This document shows positions 30,293 to 42,310 of a stretch of 64,000 nt of DNA, one piece after another. Within the stretch, counting starts at the first letter, position 1, and each line of letters begins with the position of its first letter. A model generated the notes under the pieces. The model saw only the letters and a list, made by a program, of their open reading frames with translations, made no database searches and had not been told where the DNA came from. This DNA is from Hippopus hippopus (taxonomy: Eukaryota; Mollusca; Bivalvia; Cardiida; Cardiidae), in the NCBI GenBank assembly GCA_946811185.2, contig OX328099.1, positions 21,727,859 to 21,791,858 of the forward strand, written 5' to 3'. Made by a program: the position numbers and the translations under genes.

Positions 30293-31240
30293 CCCTTTTC
30301 AAGTTTAGTCTTTTTTTTTTTAATCATCAATTGCCATCTTTGAAACTTCTCAAGCCCTACTTCTGTCGAAGAATTCTGGTCTGTGCAAGACAAATTGTAG
30401 ACAGATGCACCGAATAGTGCTCGGTCGACATCACGTATCCGCTTCTCTACCTAGATATTCAGACACTGATCTCACACCGTTTGCGCATGCAGTAGACTAA
30501 ATTTCACCTGACCATTTGAATTCAAAACAGTGTGGAAGGAATTTCCGCTCTAGATTGAAGGTCTTTATTGTCATTCTCTATATCTTTGGTTGTAAAAATT
30601 TGGAGATATTTTTGTTATGTCATGCTTACTTTCAGTGCTAGAGTTAGTGTCGAATATGTGTTAGTGGCGCTATCAAACCCTTGTAAGTATCTAAACAGCA
30701 TAATGATAAACTTATATTTCTCATGATAAATCGAAAGTCTTGTCAAGACGTGTTACGATTTCCATCAGATGCTCTAATCTCTTGAAGTAAACTCTGTATT
30801 TCAAGTACATGTATTTTTGCATGATATAATTGTGTTGTCTATGTCATGACCTTATCAAGAAGAAAGTTTCTTAGCACATGCCTCGTATATGGTCAAATCA
30901 CTGTTTACGATCCTTCTAACTCCGTCCAGCTTCAGGCTGGCAAGTGCTTTCCTTCTTTTTGTGGGAGAAGCCGCCGATAGGAGACTTCATACTGTCTCTT
31001 TCTTCGGCGTAGCTGGCTATTGAATGCTTCATAATATTGGTCTTGACTGTATATTAAATGATTTGCAATTAGTAAAAATGTGGGCATGTATATTCTGTGG
31101 GCCTCTGCGACTTTTTGCGTGTCCATTTATTACACCAATATGACTAACATGTTATCTTGAAATACATGTTTAAACCTATTTTTAAAAAATCTCACTTTTC
31201 GATAACATTTAGTCCAAAATAACAGCCAACCAGATTGGAC
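30293..31240. other. Non-coding host DNA, no gene seen
   Basis: AT-rich with a T-run near 30310. One 64-codon ORF at 30932-31126 (minus) has no recognisable feature. It ends just upstream of the TATA box of the PC4-like remnant. Confidence 0.45.
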
Positions 31241-31245
31241 TCTGG

Positions 31246-31255
31246 TATATAAAAG
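31246..31255 (+). promoter_or_regulatory. TATA box upstream of the second PC4-like remnant
   Basis: TATATAAAAG, with an ATTGG word 10 bp upstream (31234). It is about 70 bp before the first PC4-like residues at 31320. Confidence 0.4.
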
Positions 31256-31314
31256 ACGGAGAATATTCCGATTTTGCTAGTTGAGTTCTGACACTCGACA
31301 AAATAAACATTGCC

Positions 31315-31815
31315 AGCTACTTTAGATGTAAACTGACTTTGGGAAGTGAACAACACGTGCGAGTCAATGAATGGAAAGGGGAGCTGAGAGTTGGTATCAG
31401 AGAATGGAAAGATGACCCACCAAAAAAGGCATAAGCCTGAGTCTAATGCGCTGGAAGAATCAAGTAGATTAGTTAGAATATGTTGACAGATCTCTTCAAA
31501 GTAAAGTAAAGTAAGGAAAGTAAAGTATGGATATCACATTAGGAGTATCGTCTCTTGCAGTATTGGTGAAAACAGCTTTTATACAGATATTAGACAGTAT
31601 TGGAAATCGAATGAAGAAGTGGTGCCGACCAGGAAAGGTATCCGTTTGAGACCCCAGGAATACAATCGATTTAAGTAACGTACACCGTACATTGGAAAAG
31701 CCTTACCCGAACTGAATAGTGTGGTACCCTGTTACGTGAAGAGTGATCATATGAATCAGATAGGAGCCCTTCAGTGTGCAGAGTGTAACCCAAATGAATT
31801 TATAAACTGATAATC
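31315..31815 (+). pseudogene. Second tandem-PC4-like remnant
   Basis: A frame from about 31335 reads LTLGSEQHVRVNEWKGELRV, IREWKDDPP and, after a one-base shift in an A-run near 31425, KKGISLSLMRWKNQVD: a PC4 domain. After ~60 bp, MDITLGVSSLAVLVKTAF continues in another frame as YTDIRQYWKSNEEVVPTRKG and IRLRPQEYNRFK, then TAA: a second PC4 domain. The order and words (IRQYWK, RKGIRLRP) closely match the locus at 8652-9133, so the two are paralogues. At least two frame changes mean it is broken. A cysteine-containing tail frame (VVPCYVKSDHMNQIGALQCA) follows. Confidence 0.65.
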
Positions 31816-32918
31816 ATGTTTGGACTTGCGCAACTCGTACGATAGTTTTATTTATTAGTGAATGGATGCATTATAGACATATAAAAACAGAAATAGAAAT
31901 GGAACAATCCACCTTAGAAATGAAATTTCATACCATATTTTATACTTACCGTTGACTGAACTACTGCTTGATTATTCTCATGAGTTTACGATAATATTCG
32001 TAATAACCCGTTCAATTCCGTGGCTGCCTTCTCTGCTAACCCGAGATTTACCGAATAAGTCCGAGAATAGTTTGCTTGTTTTCATAATTACCGGGTCGAA
32101 CAGGAAGTTTTCACACCGCCCACACGAAGTTATGATATTGTAATATACATTTATTCAATTTTAAAAGAATTCCATAGAAGCTCAAAAACTTTTGAAATCA
32201 CGAGAGCTACCAGCGTTTAAGCTATGTAGGAAATAAACGCCCCATTCGTATTTTTCATTATTCAAGTTATATAGGGGCTGCCAATGTCCCGGGGCGTCTT
32301 TTACCGGTTACAGCATTCTTTTCAAGCCACTGGTTTCTTTCCCCAACAAACATTGTCGAAAAATGTTCAGCGATGACAGAGGAATTAATTATGCCATTAT
32401 AACATGGGAGAAAGTAGCCACTGGCTTAGGAAATAACATTAAACACGTCGTCAAACACTGTAGAATCAACAAGAAACACACCATATTGGAAAGTGTAGAT
32501 CAAAGATCAGACTTGGTGTTCTGTAGATATTATAAATCATTATTATACTGCAAAGAAATTTCTCGTGATCTGATTGGATAATCTGCCCCGAACATATATA
32601 TCATGTACACTGGCAAAACCAACGTAAAAGCAGTTTCCCTTTCGGGAGACACGTAGACATGACTACACTATCAACACAACATCCAAAATGGCGGCGTCGA
32701 TCAAGATTAACATCAAGATTATGCGCTAAGCTGCACGTTTTAGCACGCATTACCAAGGTTTCAGTGACGTCAGTTTCTAGTGACGTCAGTTTTCACTGAA
32801 TCGGGGCACTCAGAAGGGAAATTCTACTTCGTCAGCGTACTCAATTTTTTAAACCAAAAACAGGTAAAATTCGCTTAACAAACGTTGGAATGGTAAAACT
32901 TTGCAGTGTAATAAATTC
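31816..32918. other. Non-coding host DNA with SINE-like fragments
   Basis: A reverse SINE fragment near 32290-32375 (AAGCCACTGGTTTCTTTCCC, CATTGTCGAAAAATG) and a forward one near 32400-32445 (ATGGGAGAAAGTAGCCACTGG) are very diverged. No gene seen. Confidence 0.4.
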
Positions 32919-33062
32919 GTTGTACGGTCAGGTGGCAGGGGACTTGGAAACTTGTTCACGGCTGTGGTGAATCATGTCGCCACCTCGCCTTCGGCTCGGG
33001 GCGACATGATTCACCACAGTCGTGAACAAGTTTCCAAGTCCCCTGCCACCTGACCGTACAAC
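32919..33062. repeat. Near-perfect 144-bp hairpin (foldback element)
   Basis: GTTGTACGGTCAGGTGGCAG ... GAATCATGTCGCC pairs with the reverse complement on the other side around a short CTTCGG-containing loop. The arms (~65 bp) are almost perfectly complementary, so it is recent or maintained. No ORF. Confidence 0.85.
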
Positions 33063-33479
33063 TAATAATGTCAGACTGCACGTTCTGTGCAATTTGATAT
33101 TAACTCTCTACTACAAAGAATCCGAGTTTTAACGACCCTGAGGAAGAAGCCTTTTGTAAACATTGTGGTAAAGAAGAAAAAATCCTGGTAACCAGAATTT
33201 TCTCCTTTCCCCATATTTTTTTCTATCCTGTCAGAGAACTTCAGCTCTTTTGCATCAAATTCAAATTTGTCGTCTGCAGGTGCTTTCAATTTGGAAGTGT
33301 CCGATATTTGTTATTTTGGAAAGGGTTCAGATCAGACTGCATGTTCTGTGCATTGTGATATCAATTCTTTCACTACCAACACAAGAAATTCGACATATTT
33401 TTTTCAAGGTGTTACTTAACCCTTTACCACACAATCCTAAGTTTTTAAACGACCATCAGGAAGAAGCTTTTTTGAAAAC

Positions 33480-33534
33480 ATTATGGGAAAAGGAGAAAAT
33501 GCTGGTAACCAGCATTTTCTCCTTTTCCCATAAT
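33480..33534. repeat. Perfect foldback of the GGAGAAAATGCTGGTAACC family
   Basis: 27-nt arms around one central base (ATTATGGGAAAAGGAGAAAA TGCTGGT / ACCAGCATTTTC...). Related copies occur near 37335-37385, 38800-38870, 38944-39000, 36345-36400, 37975-38035, 44708-44760 and as halves in the first 2.2 kb. Confidence 0.8.
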
Positions 33535-34134
33535 GCTTTCTGTTCCCACCCTAGACAAGTTCCAACATTTTACTCATTGTCGACTGCAAATGCTTTCAAT
33601 CTGGACAAGTCTACATTTTTGCTGTTTGATAGAGAATCAACTTTTTTCACTACCAGCACTAGAAATTTCACTTTCTTTTCTTTCCAAGTCTAAAAATAGA
33701 TTTGAGCCATGCTCTGGCAAAAGGGGGCCTAATGCATCTCCATGATGCATTATACTAATCTAGTCATCTGATAATTATGGATCCATCATAGCAACTTTTT
33801 TTTTTTTAACAACCGACTTAATCATGAGGTAGAATTGTCCCTGGACGTACAGAAAATTGACCAATAGCGAAAAGTTTCGGCACAGGTCAGCCTTTTGCGC
33901 AGGTTGACCTGGGTCGATACTTTTCGCAGATGCATTAAGCCCCCTTTTCACAAAGGGTGGCTCATTTCCATAGCCTTTGAAGCTGAATCGGGTCATAGAC
34001 AGGTAGCGGATGGTAGTGTAGATCCCAGATCAGGCTGCCGGGGCCTAACCTGCGGTTCAGAATCATTACACACTCCGAATCTAGAGTTAATTTCACCATT
34101 AGGCTTCTAAGCGCGACGCAGTGCGTTTTTCCGG

Positions 34135-34192
34135 ACAGTGTAAATCAAGATCAGACTGCAAAGAACGTGCAGTCTGATCTTGATACACACTG
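34135..34192. repeat. GATCAGACTGCA hairpin, copy 1
   Basis: ATCAAGATCAGACTGCA, 7-nt loop, TGCAGTCTGATCTTGAT, inside a larger ACAGTGT...ACACTG context. The family also occurs at 34337-34399, 45729-45790 and (diverged) 36165-36228. Confidence 0.75.
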
Positions 34193-34336
34193 CCCAATAC
34201 AGTGAGATTTTCCATCGAAAAGAAACGGGATTGAATCGCAATATATGTTTTTTGCTTTTTACTATCAGTTGGAAATTGTCATTTTGTTTTAGACTTAACC
34301 CTAGGCTGCTGAGCGCGACTTACTGACCTTTTGCGG

Positions 34337-34399
34337 ACAGTGTAGATCAAGATCAGACTGCACAGAACGTGCAGTCTGATCTTGGGTCAACACTCTCCG
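34337..34399. repeat. GATCAGACTGCA hairpin, copy 2
   Basis: GTAGATCAAGATCAGACTGC AC, short loop, GTGCAGTCTGATCTTG. Preceded by GCTGCTGAGCGCGACT, as in the copy near 45700. Confidence 0.7.
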
Positions 34400-35352
34400 A
34401 TAAGGAGATATTTTCCTCCAAAACATAAGTTTGAAATACCATTATTCGATTTTTTACTATTGGCTTGAAAGTTTATTTTACACATTTAGCAGGATGTGGG
34501 TTAAGTATGAAGATGGAGTTGTTCTATAAATTGACGAAAGAATGTTTCGCCAGTTCCCATTTTTTCTACATGACGTGCGTATTGTGCGTTTTGGACGCTA
34601 CGCCTATGACTACACGTTCTGTGCAATCTGATCTTGATCTACGACATACACACAAGCTACTAAAGTTGTCACTGGTAGAGACACAGTTAATTTCAACTGT
34701 CTAAAACGGACAAAGAGTTACGCGAAGCATTGAAGATGCTAAACAAGATATCTTTTAAAAAAAAGATAGACGGCGTGAAAGGTACCAGAATATGAACATT
34801 TGTAGACTTGTGGTTCAATGTGACGAGCCATAATGGAAAGTAACCATGCAAGCATTTGCTCGAAAAAAGGCCTCCAGGAGCTGGCAGAAAAGACATGTCC
34901 ACATTTTCAACCAATCGCAGAATAAGTTTATTCATGCTGATATAACAATACCAAGAAGCTAGCATGGCATTCAGACTATGCATTTTGAGTCATTCTACTA
35001 AACAAGGTACACAACTATAACTAACCTACACAAATATATCTAAGTTGTTATATGCCCTTCAGACATGTAGAACAATTTATTAGCGTACTTGTTTTGTAGT
35101 TTTATTTCATGATTTTTGTCTGCGTAGCTGAATGAACCGGCTTTTGACTTACTTCTTGCTACTGATAAAGAATGAATAGATGGTAATTTGCGATTGGTCA
35201 AAAAAAATATGCACATGTTCGTTTGGCGGGCCCCTGCTGCCATATTTGCTGGCATATTTACAAGCGTTGCTATCGCCAATCTTTACCTCAGGGCGTTGAT
35301 TTAATACCACAGCAAATTAATAATAGAGAATGATCCTTTTCTTGTTCTATTC

Positions 35353-35704
35353 GCCGAGCCCCGGTAGCTCAGTCGGTAGCGTGCAGGACTTGAGAACACG
35401 GGGTCCAGGGTTCGATCCCTGGCTATGATCCCTGGCCCGGCCAATTTCTTTCCGAGGATTGATTTTCCGAGGATTGATGATAGTCACTGCGACAGGATTC
35501 ATTCCTCTCCCACCGCTGACCATTGTTTCGACAATGATTATGTGGGAAAGCAGCCAGTGGCTTGGAAAGAAAAATGTGCGGAGTACTTGTAAAAGAGACT
35601 CCAGGAAAGCATGGATAGGTGCACTGGCCGCCGCGATATAACTGAAATAATGTTGAAAACGGCGTTAAACACCATACAATCAATCAATCAATCAATCAAT
35701 CAAT
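35353..35704 (+). mobile_element. tRNA-derived SINE, well preserved
   Basis: Starts CCGAGCCCCGGTAGCTCAGT. A-box-like TAGCTCAGTCGG and B-box-like GGTTCGATCCC show descent from a tRNA, so it is transcribed by RNA polymerase III if active. The body has CCGCTGACCATTGTTTCGAC, GCAGCCAGTGGCTTGG and GTGCACTGGCCGCCGCGATA. The tail is (AATC)n. Non-coding. It serves as the reference for the split copy around element 2. Confidence 0.85.
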
Positions 35705-37488
35705 TGTTCTATTCGGAGATTTAATATTTTCACAAGCAACACCCAATAACCCAATAATACTTTTTAACAAAATGGAAAATAGGAAAAAAAGGAAATTGCT
35801 CGCGAGGTTGTTTTTCATTATTTTACTTTATATTGAGCCACAAAAGTGTTAAAATAATCATATTCAAGTATTTCTTACGCCGTCCAAATTTTTTTTTAAA
35901 GATAAAAATTTCTTGTTTTAAATGAAAACGTTCTATTTAACGGACTGATACCGCCTTAGTCAAAAGCCAGCGTATTCAGCTACACCGAAAAGTAGAATCT
36001 TCAACGAAAAGACCAGTGAACGCTTTATCGGTGCTTCTGAATATAAAGTTTTCGGTGTGGGACGGCGTAAGTTGGATGTTACCAGAAAACAAAACAGTGA
36101 GTATAATTTCGAATCTACATGGTTGCCTTAGCAGTATGTTGTTTTTGCTATCAGCAAAGAGCAAGATCAGACTGCAAAGGTTCCAGTCTGCTTACGTTGA
36201 ATGTGCAATCTGATCTTGGATCTACGCTGTTCTTTAACCCTTAACCACAGGACAAAATTTTAGACTTGTCTTAATTGAGAGTGTTTGCGACGAATTGACA
36301 ACAGCTCAAATTCTTCGATTTATACCCAAAAGGTTAGAAAACATTGTGGTAAAAGGAGAAAATCCCAAAAAACATTTTATTCCTCTCCCACAAGTTTTTT
36401 AAAAGCTGTCTTTCTCTGAGTCATTAAAACTCGGGAATGTTTGGTAAATATTCAATATATCGTTGACTCGAAGGTTCTTATGTAATAGACATTCCTTGTC
36501 CAGTTTGAAATGAACTATTCTCTGTAAAAAGGGGGCTTGATGTATCTTCATGAAGTATCGACCCAGGTCAGTCTAAACAGTCCACACAGTCTGACCTAAG
36601 TCAAAACCTTTTGCTATCGGTCAATTCTCGGCATGTCAAAGGACCAGTGTATCTCATGACTATGTCGGTGGGTAGACAAAATTGATTTCATGGATCCATA
36701 ATTATGTGAAGAATGACTTGCCTGGTATAACGTATCATGGAGTTACATGGCTCAGATATAAGTCTTTTGGCTGAATCGAAGAAGAAAAGTCACCAAAAGT
36801 TTGTGATTCATGCGTTAAAGGGGCCTTCTTCGGTTTTGTTGCCTTAAATAAAAATTTCGAGTTAGACAATAATACATATAACTGAATAATATATTTTTAC
36901 CTCTGTCATTATAATTCAGACAATGTCTTACAATACAGTCTGTCAAAGTTTAAAGCAAAAAAATTGGCAGTAAAATGAATAGTAAACCTAGAATTAAAGA
37001 TGGCAACCTTAATTCCAGTTTTAAGATCAATTTTTCTTCCCGGGACCGGAACTTTGACAGCCCGAATTGTAACACTTTGTTAGACTCACAATAATGTCCA
37101 GACTTTTGAATTGTATCGATTAACTGAGCATGCCTAGGGTGCCTTTAAAATAAAGCATTTGTGTCGAAACAAATCATAAAACAGCAGATGATAACGTTAG
37201 TACAATGTATTGTACTCTGTACCAGACTACGAAATTGTATGCAGGTCCAAGTTCAAAGCATTTGCAGACGACACATACAATGTAGTTCAATTGATATGAT
37301 TTGTCTGTGAAAGGGTAGGAAACATAGTGGAGAAAGGAGAATGGTTACCAGCATTTTCTCCTTTTTCCACTTTGTTTCCAAAAGACCTATTGTCAGGGTC
37401 GTTAAAACCCGGGATTCCCTGGTCAATGGTTGAAAGATATAGGCTACATAATAACGTACATTTCTGTAGGTTTTCTGTGTAGTTGGGC
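35705..37488. other. Non-coding host DNA with diverged foldback copies
   Basis: A diverged GATCAGACTGCA hairpin at 36165-36228, foldback words at 36345-36400 and 37335-37385, and CCTTTACCAAACGACAAAATT-type flanks. No gene seen. Confidence 0.5.
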
Positions 37489-37880
37489 TGATCGAGCCTG
37501 GTAGCTAAGATGTATATAGAAGTACAGGACTTGAACCTTAGGGGTCAGTGGTTCGATATGCTCCCCCAGCCCGGCGAAATTCTACCCGAGGATTAATGAT
37601 AGTCATGGCGGCAAGATTTATTCCTCTATCCCCGCTAGTCATTGTTTCGACGATGTTCATGTGAGAAAGAAGCCAGTGGCTCAAATTTGCTAGCCAACGG
37701 TAATGGGTACCTTTGAAAAGAATAATGTAGTAGATCGCCAGCCTTAGATATTTAAGACGCAAGTCGCTCGGAAAGAACCTTTATTGAAGTTCTAGTAAAA
37801 GAAACTCGGGAAAAACATGAATAGGTGCACTGGCCGCCGCGATAGAACTAGAATAACTTGAAAAGGGCGTTAACTCTTTA
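37489..37880 (+). mobile_element. Diverged SINE with internal insertion
   Basis: GAGCCTGGTAGCT, TCAGTGGTTCGATATGC, CGAGGATTAATGATAGTCAT, AGCCAGTGGCTC, then ~70 bp of unrelated sequence, then GTGCACTGGCCGCCGCGATA and GAACTAGAATAACTTGAAAAG. An old copy of the SINE at 35353. Confidence 0.7.
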
Positions 37881-40860
37881 CCAGACGACAAAACTTTGGA
37901 CTCACCAAAATTGAAAGCGTTTGCAGACGACAAATCAAATGCAACTTAAATGATGGGCTTTATTCTTTAAAAGATATAAACATTGTGGGAAAAGGAGATA
38001 CTCCTTTTTACATAATGTTTTCAAAATTCTATTTTCTCAAGGTCATTAAAACTCGGAATTGTTTGGTAAGGAGTTAAAAAAACAAATTAGAATCAGCTAC
38101 AGAATTGGCTATCTCTTACAAGAATGACTCAAATTCGATCATACGATGCCATAATGCCAGGCAAATGGCAATAAGACATAACTTTAAAAAGATAGACGGC
38201 ATAAATTTGCCAGCAAATAGGCAAGGGCCCTCAAAATAAACATGTCTAAAGTTTTTACCAATCATAAATTTGTATTTATTCAATTGCTATCAGCACTAAA
38301 AAGTAGTTCATAAGCCAGCACATTCAGCTACACTGAAAAAGTAGAGGAGGGTGGGAAGCGGGGTGGGGGGAGGAAGAAAAACATTATCTAGACGTGGATT
38401 TATTCAGTGTAAATCTGTGTTTGGTGGGGGGAAAGAGAAAATATGCCCTATCTAGACGCGGATCTGCTCTGTGTAAATTTGTATATTGAATTTCCAGACT
38501 AACAAAGAATGCCAGGAGAAACTCTGTGTAGTCTCCTGGAATTCATCAATCTATGTTTACACAAAGCTGAAAACATTATTTCGGGAACTCCTTAACATTT
38601 CGCTCATCCTTCTCCCAACGCCTGGCGCATTTAGTTCGTTTGTTTCTTATATAGATATAACTCTATGCTAGATAACAAAGCTGTCGGCTTTGTCAAATTG
38701 AAAGCATTTGCAGACGATACATAATGTGTTTGAAAGACGAAATTTGTTTGTGAAAGGCAAAGAAAGCATTGTGGCGGGGGGGGGGGGGGAGGGGGGGAAA
38801 GGAGAAACTGCTGGTTAACCAGCTTTAATTCTTTTTCTCCTTTTCTCACAAAGTTTTCAAAAGTCTGCTTCTTCAGGGTCCTCAACCCTTTACCAATTCA
38901 TTCCGAGTTTTAACAACACTATGGAAGACGGTATTTAAAAACATGTTGGAAAAAGGAGAAAATGCTGGTACCCAGCATTTTCTCCTTTTCCCACAATGTT
39001 TTCTACTCTATCAAAGACAAAAGTCATCTTTTGATCTACATTTGATATTGTCGTCTGCAAATGCTTTCAATTTGGTCGAGTTTAGAATTTTGTCGTTTTG
39101 TAAATAGTTTAAAAATGAAATTTGTCTTTGAAAGCATAGAAAATAATGTGGGAAAAGCTTGGGATTCGAACCAGCTACACGGTTGAATCCGCACATCGCA
39201 GGATTCGATCCAGGAACTTCTGATATGCAAGGCCGACCCTCGACCCCTCCACCACTTTTTCCATCATTTGGATATGGGTTTTAAAAAAAGGAAAACCAGA
39301 CCATCAGCGAGAAAGCATGGAAGAAATAATACTGTAATTAGTTGTCCTTTGAAATTGGATTTTTAAATATGTTCGTGAACTATCGGTGAGATTGTTGCCA
39401 TGGTAACGACTTTTCCCCCAGCGTTTTGAGACATGAAATAACGATCATTGAGCTAGCCTAGTAATACGATTGGCCCGAGGGAGAAAATATTGACATTTCC
39501 AATCAAACGTCTGGAAAAGAACTCGATCTGGGACAGAATACAAGACCCACATTCATCAACTATTTTTTTTTCGGATGAAATTCTCAGTCTAATTCTCAAG
39601 AATTTTCTCAACTCGAAAGTGACGCAAATTCTGATTGGCTAAATCAAATTTGATTGGCTAAACAGTTACTTTCTTAAGCTACAATAAAACGAAGAGTGCG
39701 AATAAGACTAAGAGTAAGACTATTCATCAACTATGCTTTCATAAAAATATCTCTGTCTAATTCTCAAGAATTTGTTTATTTATAATGTAACTCAATTTCT
39801 GATTGGCGAAACCAAATGGTTTTGCCAATCAGAAATTGAGTTACTTTCTTATCTACAAAAATACTAAGAATAAGACTATTTATCAGCTATTCTTCCAAAA
39901 AAAAATCTCAGTCTTATTCTCAAGAACTTGTTTATCTTGAAAGTAACGTAATTTCTGAATGGCTAAACCAAATGGTTTGTATGTACGCTATTCAGACGAG
40001 GAACTTTCTATTTTTCTGAGATTTTAAAGGGAGCTATCCAGATTTTTATAATCTGACTAAACTTCAAAAATGATTTATCACTGCCTGATTTAGTAAGGTG
40101 AATACCTGCAAACCGTCAGTAAAGGAGAATGTCAAAAGTGAGATTTTTAATGGTTTTTCCTTGATAGGCTACGTAGTCTCTGAAAGTGATTTTAGATTTC
40201 CCGCCAGAGTTTCGCAAACACTCCTAGTAATGTCACATGATCAATAACACGCGCCGAGCACGAAGATTCGTTTTCAATCAGTATGAAGACGTCATATCTG
40301 ATGGAGTAAAAAATAGACGGGTGTGTCTTTTGCAAAACGGCAAACCCGTTATTTTAACGCCCTAAATTGCACCAGTTTACCGAATGTAACAGAACGTAAC
40401 CGTATGCTGTCTTTGCGATTGCAATGAAAAATGTATGTAGTTGTGAACATAATTTTGATTTATGGCATGAAAACTTTGTAGGCCCCTTTAAAGGCGCATA
40501 TTCATAATCGATGTCGTGAGTCAATCAACCAGGATTGTTAAATACCGAAAAATACCGCTCTGAATTTCTTAATAAGCTTCAAGAAACTGAGTGGAACAAC
40601 GTTATATTTAGAAATGAAATCGTCAAAAGTATTGGAGAAAAGAAAGATGTGTTAAAAGAGATAGACGATGAAAGACACAGATTGTAATCTGGAGAACTAG
40701 CTCCAAAAAGTCAATGGAAATTTATTCCCTCAACACATCCGGGAACCCTCGAGCTAGCACCCTCAACAAAAAAAAAGGTAAACGAAGGCATGTCTCGAAG
40801 AACGCTATTAATATTTATTTCTTTATTAGGGATCTTTGGAAAAATCTGGCAATGCTATCA
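37881..40860. other. Host repeats, no gene seen
   Basis: Foldback copies (38800-38870, 38944-39000), G-runs (38776-38800) and tandem inverted words of AATTTCTGATTGGC/GCCAATCAGAAATT at 39600-39960. Near 40556-40687 a short open frame (YRSEFLNKLQETEWNNVIF ... DDERHRL) looks more protein-like than its surroundings, but it has no start and no relatives that I know. Confidence 0.4.
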
Positions 40861-40869
40861 TGTATAGAT

Positions 40870-41190
40870 ATGATTTAACTTTATACCCCGTCGGGATTGG
40901 CCGTAGAAATATGCAGGGTTTGAATTAAAGTTTGCCAAAGCTTTAAAGCACCTTACAGAAAATCCATTAATTTCTGTCAACACGGAGATTTGGGACTACG
41001 ATTTGTTCATTTTCCGTCAAATCTTAGCCTTCAGACCTCTCTGAAGGCACTATCCGTGATAAAATCAAGCATGAAAAAAGATAAATAAGCAAAAAATTAC
41101 CGATGGAGATATCGTTCCGAGAGAATATTGACAAAATTTCTGTCCGAGCTGGGGCCCTTAACAGGGAAATGGTTCTATCGATAGGAAGGT
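40870..41190 (+). repeat. Member of an inverted repeat pair with 43075-43385
   Basis: TTTCTGTCAACACGGAGATTTGGG, GATAAAATCAAGCATGAAAA and CGTTCCGAGAGAATATTGAC are present on the other strand at 43075-43385, about 80% alike by eye. Confidence 0.65.
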
Positions 41191-42116
41191 TGTGCCCTTG
41201 TCAATATTTAAGATGAGGTAAAAATGTTAATTCGTAATAATTTATTTACTTGATCTGAGCACCATGGATGGTAAATGACCAAGTGGCTTTGTTTTTTTTA
41301 TCTTAGATTCTGTACACACTTTGAGATACCTTAGAGATAACTTGTAAGTCAGATAATACCTACGTATTAGAATAATATTACCATTTTTTGTAATACCCCT
41401 CTTTCACTTGGGTATTATCTTTTATACACTAAAAATCAGTGGAATCAGTGGGGCCAGCTACCGCACATTTCCAGGTGCTTAATCATTTCATTGGCAAACG
41501 GTTGCCTGAATCACCACTTAAAATTTCTAACTCGGGTAAATCGTGGCATAATACCATCATTATACTTGGCCTAGGCTATGTCAACTGCTAACAGCATCTG
41601 AAAATAAATTTCTGAATTATAAGTGATACCCGGAAACTGCAAATTCTTCAGTTCCAGATTCCCGGGTATCAGTTATATTTCAGAAAAAGGTTTTCAGATG
41701 TTGTTAGAAGTAAAAGAAGGTGAAATGTAGTCTCCACATCGTGCTTTAGGTCACACAAAAAATAATAATTTCAAGGAAAAAAAAAGACCACAAATTACTG
41801 CTTACGTTGTACCCCTTGTAAAAGGCTTATACTGGCGAAGACTTCATGTCCATAGCTTAGATGTCAGGCATTTTCGACACGGTTTAGTATAAAACTTCAA
41901 GCACCTACGTAGATGCATGCATATACTAAACAAAACCTCTAAACGGCCACTTTTAAGCCGGAAATCCCCGTAGACCTCTTCTGGCATCCGCTGTCCAGAA
42001 AAGAGGCAGTTCATTTAGTTTGATGTTTTTGAGAATAATTGACCAGTGTAAAAGCATACTCCAGCCTAAGTTTGAAAAGAATTTGTTGACTTGTTCTATT
42101 GAAATGAAGTTATTAA

Positions 42117-42310
42117 ACATTCATTTACCTTACATTGAAAAATCATTTTTTTGAAACTTTCACGCTCCTTCTCACGGGTTATATTTTTGTGCAGAAAATA
42201 GTTTTCACGTTTTTCCTCATTGATGACAAAATTTCAGTAATGTATGCTTCTCTGTTTAACCGGGTTTGTCTGATAGACACCACGCATGCGCAAACCATGA
42301 GTTTTCCCTT
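42117..42310 (+). repeat. Member of an inverted repeat pair with 44020-44210
   Basis: AAATCATTTTTTTGAAACTT, TATATTTTTGTGCAGAAAAT and GATAGACACCACGCATGCGC recur in reverse complement at 44020-44210. Confidence 0.6.

Larger units (their letters stand above)
33063..35352. other. Host repeats, no gene seen
   Basis: Mosaic of foldback families: the GTGGGAAAAGGAGAAAATGC TGG hairpin (33480-33534) with its flanking CCTTTACCA... and CAAATGCTTTCAAT words, and two TCAAGATCAGACTGCA hairpins at ~34144-34184 and ~34345-34391. Longer ORFs here run through these repeats. Confidence 0.5.

Noticed and set aside
33250..33745. 147-codon and 70-codon frames around 33.3-33.7 kb
   Set aside because: They are composed of the GGAGAAAATGCTGGTAACC foldback and its usual flanks, which occur elsewhere without an open frame.
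35353..35430. A tRNA gene at 35.35 kb and 63.36 kb
   Set aside because: A- and B-box-like sequences are present, but the acceptor stem does not close and the sequence continues into the SINE body and (AATC)n tail; both are SINE heads.
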